DNA from: Echinicola marina
GTDB lineage: Bacteria; Bacteroidota; Bacteroidia; Cytophagales; Cyclobacteriaceae
Length of the DNA: 64,000 nucleotides
Direction of reading: 5' to 3'
Assembly: GCF_020463795.1 (NCBI RefSeq)
Contig: NZ_CP080025.1
Coordinates: forward strand, 809,001-873,000
The notes beneath the pieces were generated by a model. It had not been told where the DNA came from, searched no databases, and was given only the letters and a program-made list of their open reading frames with translations. The translations under genes and the position numbers were made by a program. Of this stretch, positions 36,150-43,340 are shown in pieces; the first letter of the stretch is position 1; every line of letters begins with the position of its first letter.

Positions 36150-39100
36150 TTACTCCTCTTCATCTTCTTTTTTTGCTGCCCCCAAGCCCATACTGCCCTT
36201 TAATCCTGAAAGGCTCAGCTTCCACCAATAATTGAAAATAAAGCGGCTGACATCCCTTTCCAAATAAATAGGTGCCTGCACCATATTGTTAAAAAACTTT
36301 CTAGGATTATTGCCCCTGAGCGCAAATGCATTGAGCACAAAGTTCAGCATGCCCGTTCTTCCCCTGGCTTTTTTCAAAGTCCGCTCATTGAGCAACATTA
36401 CCTTTAGCTGATTATACCTGAAATTCATGGTTCCAAATGCCTCATGTTTATTGGCTTGGAAAGTCCAATCAGAAGGTCTTACTACACCTTCAAGCACCCT
36501 TACAAAAGCATTGGGAGCCAAAATAGAATTGATGGTATTTAGCTGAAACTCACCCAAATTCACCGCTACATCCATCCGATATGGATCATCGAAATGCAAT
36601 TTTGCATTCATATTGACAGCTCCCACACCATTTATCAATGCAAAAGCTTTCAATTCACTTAAGGATACTGGATAAGGATCTTCTAGGGCCCTATTTAAAT
36701 AAAAGGGACTGATGGTCACCGTTAAAGAATCAAAGGCAATACTTCCAGGCACCATTCCTTTTTCAGGAAATTCCTTATAAACAACTTTGCCATTCAACAC
36801 CTTAATGGTATCCAACTCCATCTTTATGCCGGATGATTTCATCAGTTCTTGCGGCATCGGTCGTACGAGCGTGGAATCAAAAGGCATTCTCTTATCCCTA
36901 AAGACATTGATCACAGGTCTATTGATCGTCATACTTACTGCACTGATATCCTTGGATTCAAGGATCCCTTTTACATCAACACTGTCAAAAACCACTTCTG
37001 GCAATTTGGCATGGATCACATCTGTCTGGTACTTTACCTTATCCAAATACTCGTAATCTCCATAGCGAGGCTTCAGCTCCACATCCTTCAATACCATCCG
37101 CTCATTTGAAAGCAGTACCAGTCCCACTTCCAAGACATTCAAAGAATCCGGGAGTTTCAGGATATAATTTGGCAATTCAATCAAAAAGTCTTTGTTCAAC
37201 ACCATATTTTTATCAAACCCCTTGCTATTACTAAGATCAAAGGAAAGATCGCTCAGGACCATATTGATACCGGAATAATTCTGCACCTTCCCGGTCGTAT
37301 CCTTTTCCCTGATGCTTAACACACCTCCATTAAGCCTAAAATCATCAATCTCCAACTGTTTGATCACATCCTGGATGGCTTTTTCTGCTTTTTTGTTTTC
37401 TTTGTCCCGAGTTGATTTTTTGTCCAAGTACAAATGGATATCAGGCTGGTCCAATTCCAGGTCGTCAATATCAAGCCGTCCCGTTTCCTGAAAACTCGTC
37501 AGTGAGGATGTTTTTATTCTTACCCTCGGAATATAAGCATCCACTATAGGCCCCTTAAAACCGCCATTCAGTTCCAAGGGATTTACCCTAAAATCCTGAA
37601 AGGTAATCTCATCACTTTTAGTATCCAATCCCACACTGCTGAAATTAATGGTATGCACACTATCCTTCAGGGTCAAGGAAAAATCATCAATTTCCATGGA
37701 CATATTCTCAAAGAAACTCACAATATCTCCCTCCTGTAATTTAGCAGAATCCAGCAGCAATCCATGAAAAGACAGGTTTACCCCGGTATTGATCAGCTCC
37801 CTTTCCCCTCCTTCACTGCTGTAGAAAGCATTGAAATGGGCATTAGAAGCTTCCACGGTATCTATGCTTATTAAATCAATCTTTTTGGGCAACTTCCTGC
37901 TCTTCACGCCTGGATCTCTCGTCTTAGCACTGTCCAGTTCCGCCTGTTTATCAATAAATAAATTGACTTGGGCATCAGCCATTTTCACTTTGGACAGGGA
38001 CAAGGAATTTTCAAAGAGAAAGGCCTCCATGTCCACCCCCTTAAAGCTTAGACTGGGGATATTTGCGCTAAGTGCCAGCTTCATACCCAAATTTCGGTTT
38101 GGGCTCAGCCTGACATTGGCCGTTACCAATTCATCCTTTGAAGAATTATAGCTAATTCTGTCAGCACTCATGCTGTATTTGCCATTGGCCACATTAAAAA
38201 CATAATTATTTAAGCTTATATCCAGTTCCTCTGCAAACAATGATCCGGCCATCCTAGGCGACACATCCTTATCCAAATGGAAATTCTTGATATGGATAAA
38301 TACATCGTTCTCAGCGAAGGTCTTAATCCGGTCCCTTACATAATTATCATAAGCAATGGATCCGTTGATCAAGCTGACTGAGTCCACAATGATATGAGAG
38401 AAATAACTAGTAGCTAAATCATAAATATCATAAATCCTCTCTTTCTCATTTTCTTCCTGTCTTGCCAAAAAGCGGCTCAGCTTGATATTGGGATTGTTAA
38501 CCTCGATTTGCTCCACCTCTAATTTCTCATCAAAATAGGCCTTTCTTATATCCACTCCATGAAGGTAAATATCTGGAATAGCGAGGTCCAACACAGACTT
38601 TTTGTTGACCCTTCTGAGGTTTTCTTGGACATTTTCTGGATGCAATGGTTCAAAGCCAAGTCCCTTTACATGCAAACTTTGGGCTTTGGTATCAATGAAA
38701 ATCTTATCCGCTTTGAAGAGGTGAATATCATCCGTGAGTTTCATGGCGTAATCATCCAATTCCAATTGCAAAGCCTCCGCCATAAAAAACCTGGTCGTAC
38801 TGTCCTTTTCTGTGCTTTCATCCACGGCAAAGTTTTCCATCACAAAACTGACCTTTCTAAAAGAAATGCTGTCCTTGTTGATATCCATTTTATTATCCAG
38901 GACCATTTCTCCATCCTGTAGCTCCAGTTTCTGAATATAGATGGCCCTGAGGTAATCCTTACTCAGCTCCTTAATGGTATTTGCTTGGAATTTATCTTCT
39001 TTCTTTTGGATATTGACAAACTTCACAAAAGGCTGGCTGATCAAAAGTTGTTCTATATCCAAAACACTTTCATTGTACACCTTTTTTAAATTGGCTTCCT

Positions 39101-40463
39101 CCAAGCTGAAATGAGGGATGTCCACCTCAAATAAAGTAACATCTTTTCCCGCATCCCGGAAAGGCTCCACTTTCGCCCCCTCAACATCCACCCTATCCTC
39201 AAAAGAAGAAATTCTAACCTTATCACCGGTAATCCAGTGAACACCATCTGCCAACACTACCTTAACACTGGACAATTCCAAGGCTGCATCATCTGCATAA
39301 AAAAACTTTTCGTGATCGGTCTCCTCTTCCTGCCCTATATAGACGTTCTTCATCTGAAAATCTATTCTATCAGCCTCAATTCGGTTCTTATATTCATCGT
39401 TCACACCCCTTTGGAGATACACACCGTCCTTGATGGTCAAATCATCAATACTGATAGAAGCCAAAATATCCTTGATCAGAGGATACAAACTATAATCTTG
39501 TAGGACCTTATCAGACTGCGGAGAAAGCTCAGAGTACATTAAAAAACTGGGGTTTCTCAAGGTCATTTTTCCCACCTTAACATCTGTAGTATAAAATACC
39601 TGATTGATATCGGCATCGGTCAACTCCAGGTTATCCAGTACCATACTGTAATAGACCTCCCTTTCCTTGCTCAGGTCAGGACTTAGGATGACGCTTTTGG
39701 CTTGGATATAATTATCTAGCGAAGAGACCTGTATTTCACTAGCCTGGAGGTTATGAACACTATCTGCCAGCAACATCTCAAAATTCTCCAGGGTAAAATT
39801 GAAGCCAGCCGCATTAAAAGGTGTAGGCTTTGATCTTGGGGTAAGCATTAATATATCCTTAATGTGGATATTGGTATTCTCAGCTTTGATCGACTTTTGA
39901 CTCACAAAATTTTCAATCAGCAAATCCGCCTTTTCCACATATAGGTGCTCAATAATGATTTCCGTTAACCTTACATTTTCAACAGAGCGCTTGATTTCAA
40001 CCAGTAATTGTTCCAATCTTGACTCTGTAGAAAGCTCATCAATAAACTCCAAATCTTGCTTGGATTGGACGGATGGTGCTACAAAATGGATTTCTCCAAT
40101 ACCCAATACCTTCTTGGAAAAATCATAACCTATGGACTTCACCGCAATTTCTGGGGCCTGGATCTTATAAATAGGTTTTTTGCCCATTGAATCCATTGCC
40201 ACATCGGTAGGGGAAAGTACAAAGCCTGAAAAGTAAAAACCTCTTTCAAATATCGAGAGATGAAAGCGGTCAAAACTGATCTCATAAAGTCCCCCTGAGA
40301 CTTCTTCCACCTTATGCTGAACATAATTTCTTAGCAGGAGGTCTGATCCAAAATACACCACCACATGAAGCATGCTTAGTACAAAAAGCGTAATGGAAAA
40401 AATGCGAATAATTCGCTTATGAGACCGTTTCAGCTTTTTCTTATCTTTTTTCTTTTCTGCCAT
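36150..40463 (-). CDS. giant membrane-anchored AsmA/DUF748-like periplasmic protein
   Basis: 1437 residues. A highly basic N terminus (KKKDKKKLKRSHKR) precedes one membrane helix (about 19-42). The rest is periplasmic and made of repeated blocks that alternate short beta strands with phrases such as IDDLTIKDGVYL, VDSVSLINGSIAYDN and ISIDTVEASNAHFNAFYS. The layout (N-terminal anchor, long repetitive beta solenoid, C-terminal strand-rich end) resembles AsmA/TamB/YhdP bridge proteins that move lipids to the outer membrane. The assignment is structural inference; no catalytic motif is seen. pheS follows after 98 bp. Confidence 0.6.
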   Translation of the reverse strand: MAEKKKDKKKLKRSHKRIIRIFSITLFVLSMLHVVVYFGSDLLLRNYVQHKVEEVSGGLYEISFDRFHLSIFERGFYFSGFVLSPTDVAMDSMGKKPIYKIQAPEIAVKSIGYDFSKKVLGIGEIHFVAPSVQSKQDLEFIDELSTESRLEQLLVEIKRSVENVRLTEIIIEHLYVEKADLLIENFVSQKSIKAENTNIHIKDILMLTPRSKPTPFNAAGFNFTLENFEMLLADSVHNLQASEIQVSSLDNYIQAKSVILSPDLSKEREVYYSMVLDNLELTDADINQVFYTTDVKVGKMTLRNPSFLMYSELSPQSDKVLQDYSLYPLIKDILASISIDDLTIKDGVYLQRGVNDEYKNRIEADRIDFQMKNVYIGQEEETDHEKFFYADDAALELSSVKVVLADGVHWITGDKVRISSFEDRVDVEGAKVEPFRDAGKDVTLFEVDIPHFSLEEANLKKVYNESVLDIEQLLISQPFVKFVNIQKKEDKFQANTIKELSKDYLRAIYIQKLELQDGEMVLDNKMDINKDSISFRKVSFVMENFAVDESTEKDSTTRFFMAEALQLELDDYAMKLTDDIHLFKADKIFIDTKAQSLHVKGLGFEPLHPENVQENLRRVNKKSVLDLAIPDIYLHGVDIRKAYFDEKLEVEQIEVNNPNIKLSRFLARQEENEKERIYDIYDLATSYFSHIIVDSVSLINGSIAYDNYVRDRIKTFAENDVFIHIKNFHLDKDVSPRMAGSLFAEELDISLNNYVFNVANGKYSMSADRISYNSSKDELVTANVRLSPNRNLGMKLALSANIPSLSFKGVDMEAFLFENSLSLSKVKMADAQVNLFIDKQAELDSAKTRDPGVKSRKLPKKIDLISIDTVEASNAHFNAFYSSEGGERELINTGVNLSFHGLLLDSAKLQEGDIVSFFENMSMEIDDFSLTLKDSVHTINFSSVGLDTKSDEITFQDFRVNPLELNGGFKGPIVDAYIPRVRIKTSSLTSFQETGRLDIDDLELDQPDIHLYLDKKSTRDKENKKAEKAIQDVIKQLEIDDFRLNGGVLSIREKDTTGKVQNYSGINMVLSDLSFDLSNSKGFDKNMVLNKDFLIELPNYILKLPDSLNVLEVGLVLLSNERMVLKDVELKPRYGDYEYLDKVKYQTDVIHAKLPEVVFDSVDVKGILESKDISAVSMTINRPVINVFRDKRMPFDSTLVRPMPQELMKSSGIKMELDTIKVLNGKVVYKEFPEKGMVPGSIAFDSLTVTISPFYLNRALEDPYPVSLSELKAFALINGVGAVNMNAKLHFDDPYRMDVAVNLGEFQLNTINSILAPNAFVRVLEGVVRPSDWTFQANKHEAFGTMNFRYNQLKVMLLNERTLKKARGRTGMLNFVLNAFALRGNNPRKFFNNMVQAPIYLERDVSRFIFNYWWKLSLSGLKGSMGLGAAKKEDEEE

Positions 40464-40540
40464 ATACTACCGTATAGATAGCAAATTATAATTAATTCAT
40501 CTCAAAAAGAAGCCGCAAATGATAAAATTACCCATCTGAT

Positions 40541-40611
40541 AAAAACAAAAAAGAGAAGGCTTCTATGCATGATGGTCTCCCATTCTCCTTGTCATAAAAG
40601 CATTCTCTTTT
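40541..40611 (-). terminator. long-stem terminator of tRNA-like gene 1
   Basis: On the minus strand a 9-bp stem (40603-40611 with 40549-40557), one mismatch, then a further 9-bp stem (40593-40601 with 40559-40567, one G-U). A 25-nt loop closes it, and TTTTTTGTTTTT follows. The stem is unusually long for a simple terminator. Confidence 0.75.
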
Positions 40612-40626
40612 AATTAATTTAACACT

Positions 40627-40753
40627 TGGCTGTAGGAGAAGGACTCGAACCTCCACGGAGAAGTTAGGCAACACAAGAGCTCTATGTGTGCTTTATCCCA
40701 GAATCTCCACCCCCGAGACAGGAGGGCTTGTCTGCCAATTTCAACACCCTACA
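40627..40753 (-). tRNA. noncanonical class II tRNA-like gene 1 (GUC anticodon, 55-nt variable region, CCA encoded)
   Basis: The minus strand from 40753 folds as a cloverleaf. Acceptor TGTAGGG/TCCTACA (7 bp, one G-U); T8, G9; Leu-like D arm with 3-bp stem TTG/CAA, A14 and G18G19; 5-bp anticodon stem CCCTC/GGGGG with 7-nt loop CTGTCTC (anticodon GTC at 40719-40717, T37). After a 55-nt variable region comes T arm GGAGG-TTCGAGT-CCTTC, then G73 and encoded CCA (40627-40629). C at -1 can pair with G73. The body resembles tRNA-Leu while the loop resembles tRNA-Asp except for U37. The charging enzyme cannot be stated: G73 plus a long arm would suit SerRS. Charging and decoding are untested. Confidence 0.8.
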
Positions 40754-40786
40754 GTATAAAAGCCGCGTTTGACTTATTTGATGCCT

Positions 40787-40794
40787 CAAAGGTA
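40787..40794 (-). promoter_or_regulatory. -7 box of tRNA-like gene 1 (TACCTTTG)
   Basis: Exact TAnnTTTG on the minus strand, 34 bp upstream of the mature 5' end. A TTTA at about 18-19 bp further upstream can act as a weak -33 element. It predicts a 5' leader of about 25-30 nt to be removed by RNase P. Confidence 0.65.
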
Positions 40795-41045
40795 ATAAAG
40801 TCCTTTAAATTTTAAAATATAAACAATTTATTATATCAATATTTACACATTTACCACTAATCACCGACTCAAATTAACATTTACTTAATCAAACATGTGT
40901 TTTAAACTAAAATTTTATCATTTTAATAACGAAGCAGGTTTTATAGCTATAATTTGCAAATTTGCCAAACCAAAAAGCCAGCTTAAACCAACACAAATAT
41001 TTTTATTTGGAAAGAGCCATATGAAAAACAAAAAACTTATGACAT
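40795..41045. other. AT-rich spacer between tRNA-like genes 1 and 2
   Basis: About 250 bp with no open frame or clear hairpin beyond the short palindrome GCAAATTTGC. I see nothing else in it. Confidence 0.6.
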
Positions 41046-41074
41046 AAAAAAAACTATGAAATAGCATTCCATAG
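41046..41074 (-). terminator. rho-independent terminator of tRNA-like gene 2
   Basis: Minus-strand stem CTATGGAAT/ATTTCATAG (9 bp, one G-U) with a 3-nt loop, followed by eight T (plus-strand A-run 41046-41053). It is about 36 nt downstream of the 3' end of the tRNA-like gene. Confidence 0.82.
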
Positions 41075-41109
41075 CTTTAGTCAATTAACAATAAACCCAA
41101 AATAACCTG
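41054..41109 (-). repeat. 56-nt direct repeat, copy A (3' flank of tRNA-like gene 2)
   Basis: Nearly identical to 41820-41875; the differences fall in the terminator hairpin. It ends exactly at the tRNA-like 3' end, so the two genes arose by duplication of a unit that includes spacer and terminator. Confidence 0.85.
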
Positions 41110-41233
41110 CTGTAGGAGAAGGACTCGAACCTCCACGGAGTAGTTAGGCAAAATACGAGCTCGCTATTTGCTTTATCCCAGCTTCTCCACCCCCGAGACA
41201 GGAGGGCTTGTCTGCCAATTTCAACACCCTACA
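41110..41233 (-). tRNA. noncanonical class II tRNA-like gene 2 (GUC anticodon, 55-nt variable region)
   Basis: Same length (124 nt) and same acceptor, D, anticodon and T arms as gene 1, exactly 480 bp away. All ten differences are in the variable region. Six of them form three compensatory base-pair swaps (A-T to C-G, C-G to T-A, C-G to A-T in the inner hairpin), one is a bulge base, and three are in the outer stem. G73 is followed by CAGG, so CCA is not encoded and would be added by the CCA enzyme. C-1 again faces G73. Confidence 0.8.
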
Positions 41234-41271
41234 GTATAGATGAAAAGACCTTTTATCTCTTCCTTATGATA

Positions 41272-41303
41272 CAAAGGTAACACACCGTACAATAAAATAC
41301 AAA
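41272..41303 (-). promoter_or_regulatory. consensus Bacteroidota promoter of tRNA-like gene 2
   Basis: Minus-strand TTTG (41300-41303), 20-bp spacer, TACCTTTG (41272-41279). This matches the TTTG-N19-21-TAnnTTTG consensus fully. It is 39 bp upstream of the mature 5' end. Confidence 0.82.
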
Positions 41304-41329
41304 TACTACAACAAAAATTATTTATTATT

Positions 41330-41805
41330 GCATATTTTTCAACAAAACCACTCGATAACTAACTATTCATTAATTAATATTACAGGTAAGCTTGCGAGAT
41401 TAAGAATAAACCAATAGTAGTCGATCATGCATCCAATACAAGTTAATCGAGCTATCAAAATTTCAGGATGTAATTATGGTAAAAACTGATAACCAAGCCA
41501 TGTCTATTCACTTCAGCAGAAAACCAAGGACCAAGCCGAAAAGCCGGGGAAAAACAGTCTATTTTGGCTTTGATATGCGCTATTTATTAACCATAAATGG
41601 ACAAAGATGAACACGAATATTTATTTATAATACATCTGTGTTCATCCTTTTACGCAATTGACTGTCTCGGCGGGTCTGTGACTTAAACTAGGCTTAATCT
41701 AATAAGGGAAAACAAAATTTAAGTGTGAAATTATTCACCCCCAGAAATATTACTTGTCCCCCAACTTTTAGGACTGATCCAAAACCAAACCTTTCATTAC
41801 CATAC
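41330..41805. other. non-coding stretch upstream of tRNA-like gene 2 promoter
   Basis: No open frame over 60 codons and no protein-like translation. It holds one inverted repeat (listed separately). Otherwise I see nothing. Confidence 0.6.
41606..41646. repeat. inverted repeat GATGAACAC / GTGTTCATC
   Basis: 9-bp perfect arms 41606-41614 and 41638-41646 around an AT-rich loop of 23 nt. The outer sequence is partly complementary as well. It resembles the short dispersed palindromes of Bacteroidota intergenic DNA; only one copy is seen here. Confidence 0.55.
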
Positions 41806-41811
41806 TACAAC

Positions 41812-41844
41812 AAAAAAAGCTATGAAATAGAATCTCATAGCTTT
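41812..41844 (-). terminator. rho-independent terminator of tRNA-like gene 3
   Basis: 10-bp perfect stem AAAGCTATGA/TCATAGCTTT (41835-41844 with 41816-41825), 9-nt loop, then a run of seven T on the minus strand. It is homologous to the gene 2 terminator. Confidence 0.82.
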
Positions 41845-41875
41845 AGTCAATTAACAATAAACCCAAAATAACCTG
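41820..41875 (-). repeat. 56-nt direct repeat, copy B (3' flank of tRNA-like gene 3)
   Basis: Second copy of the repeat at 41054-41109. The spacer part (41842-41875) matches copy A exactly; the differences lie in the hairpin arms and keep pairing possible. Confidence 0.85.
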
Positions 41876-41942
41876 TTGTAAGAAAAGGATTCGAACCTTT
41901 CAAGTACTTATGTACCTCCTTTCGTGATTTTTTCACCTTACA
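41876..41942 (-). ncRNA. minimal tRNA-like RNA gene 3 (acceptor and T arm only, SD-like linker)
   Basis: 67 nt. Acceptor TGTAAGG/TCTTACA (7 bp, one G-U) and T arm AAAGG-TTCGAAT-CCTTT stack as in a normal tRNA, with T8 and G9 in place and A73. T at -1 pairs with A73, replacing the C-1/G73 pair of genes 1 and 2. The 33 nt between G9 and the T arm lack D and anticodon arms. They contain a purine linker with GAAAGGAGGT (41923-41914), complementary to the bacterial 16S 3' end, and a small hairpin GTAC-ATAA-GTAC. A competing hairpin GTGA/TCAC near the 5' end is possible. Confidence 0.68.
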
Positions 41943-41986
41943 ATTTATAATATGTAGAGAAGCTTTTCCTCTCCTTTAATATTCTA

Positions 41987-42017
41987 CAAAGATACGCTAA
42001 GATTTCTTAAACCTAAA
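41987..42017 (-). promoter_or_regulatory. promoter of tRNA-like gene 3
   Basis: -7 box TATCTTTG (41987-41994) fits TAnnTTTG exactly; TTTA (42014-42017) lies 19 bp upstream as a near-consensus -33 element. About 45 bp separate the -7 box from the mature 5' end. Confidence 0.68.
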
Positions 42018-42232
42018 ATTTTATAAAAGTTTTAACATATTTTTACATTTTTTTCAACAAACAAGGCTAAGCATTATCATTCAAGCCTTTACAAGCCTTA
42101 ATTTAAGCTGTTTGTTGAAAACTCAATAATCAATTTTGAGTTTCCAATATCCAATTTTTCAATCTACTCTTAGAAAACTAACGTATAATCAACAATAAAG
42201 TTTAAGTATTACAGATTTTTCAAATAAACCTC

Positions 42233-43273
42233 TTAAATATCAAATTTCACATAATTCTCCCATCTCTCCACCACCACTTGCATGTCCTTTGGCAAATCGG
42301 TAGAAAACTGCATTAACTCCCTACTGATAGGATGAACAAAGCCCAAAGATTTTGCATGTAAAGCTTGTCTTGGCAACTCCTTAAAACAATTCTGGATAAA
42401 GGTCTTGTACTTAGAGAACTGGGTTCCCTTCCTGATCTTATCCCCTCCGTACATCTGATCATTGAACAAAGGGTTCCCCATAAATTTCATATGCGCTCGT
42501 ATCTGGTGTGTACGGCCAGTTTCCAAATTACATTGCAGCAAAGAAACGTACCGAAGACGTTTTAAGACCTTCCAATGTGTAATGGCATGCTTACCCGATT
42601 CTCCCTCGGGATAAGTACTCATGACCTTGCGATCCTTCGTACTCCTTCCAACATGCGCATTGATGGTTCCTTCCTCAGCTTCGGGCTCACCCCATACCAA
42701 AGCAATATAAGTCCGCTCAATGCTGTGGTCAAAAAACTGTTTGGCCAGATCCGTCATCACTTTTTCTGATTTGGCGATCACAAGAAGTCCGCTGGTATCT
42801 TTGTCTATCCTATGTACCAAGCCAGGACGTCCTGTATTACCTGGCAACTCCGGCAGTTGGTTAAAATAGTAAACCAAGCCATTCACCAAGGTCCCCGTCC
42901 AATTACCGTGAGCAGGGTGAACCACCATTCCTGCCGGTTTATTCACTACCAAGAGATGATCATCTTCATAGACGATGTCCAAGTCAATCTTTTCTGGTAT
43001 GACCTCCGTTTCCTTCGACTCAGCAGCCAAACTCAAAGTGATGACATCTCCAGGTTTTATCTTATAATTGGATTTACAGGTTTTGTCATTCACCTTGACA
43101 AAACCATCATCTATAGATTGTTGTACCTTGTTTCGGGTAGCATTTGCCACCTTATCGGTTAAAAATTTATCAATACGTATGGCTGTTTGCCCTTTATCCA
43201 CTTCTATCCTCAAGTGTTCAAAAAGACCTGCCTCATCATTTTCAAAAATTTCGTCTTCCAATTCTTCTCTCAT
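42233..43273 (-). CDS. rluD: RluA/RluD-family 23S rRNA pseudouridine synthase
   Basis: 346 residues. N-terminal acidic leader, S4 RNA-binding domain (about 31-80, IRIDKFLTDKV...VNDKTCKSNYKIKPGD), then the RluA catalytic domain with the HRIDKDTSG motif and catalytic D157. Substrate-binding VVNKPAGMVVHP and C-terminal QTHQIRAHMKFMGNPL-type motifs are intact. The layout best fits RluD (23S rRNA helix 69), though other RluA-family targets are possible. Confidence 0.88.
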   Translation of the reverse strand: MREELEDEIFENDEAGLFEHLRIEVDKGQTAIRIDKFLTDKVANATRNKVQQSIDDGFVKVNDKTCKSNYKIKPGDVITLSLAAESKETEVIPEKIDLDIVYEDDHLLVVNKPAGMVVHPAHGNWTGTLVNGLVYYFNQLPELPGNTGRPGLVHRIDKDTSGLLVIAKSEKVMTDLAKQFFDHSIERTYIALVWGEPEAEEGTINAHVGRSTKDRKVMSTYPEGESGKHAITHWKVLKRLRYVSLLQCNLETGRTHQIRAHMKFMGNPLFNDQMYGGDKIRKGTQFSKYKTFIQNCFKELPRQALHAKSLGFVHPISRELMQFSTDLPKDMQVVVERWENYVKFDI

Positions 43274-43340
43274 AATGCAAAAATACAGGACTAATCATAA
43301 AGTTTTTGATAATTTTGAATGAAATAAAAAATACCCGCCC

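Noticed and set aside
40627-41233. Genes 1 and 2 as group I intron-containing tRNAs or tmRNA
   Set aside because: The extra sequence is 55 nt, far too short for a self-splicing intron, and sits in the variable region rather than the anticodon loop; no tag reading frame as in tmRNA.
40627-41233. Selenocysteine tRNA
   Set aside because: The anticodon is GUC, not UCA, and the acceptor/T-arm lengths are 7/5 without the 8-bp acceptor of tRNA-Sec (apart from the -1/73 pair).
41606-41646. Terminator or protein-binding operator
   Set aside because: Loop of 23 AT-rich bases, no T-run and no neighbouring gene; kept only as an inverted repeat.
40541-42017. CRISPR or integron-like array
   Set aside because: There are only two or three related units, of different length, with tRNA folds; no regular spacers and no cas or integrase gene.
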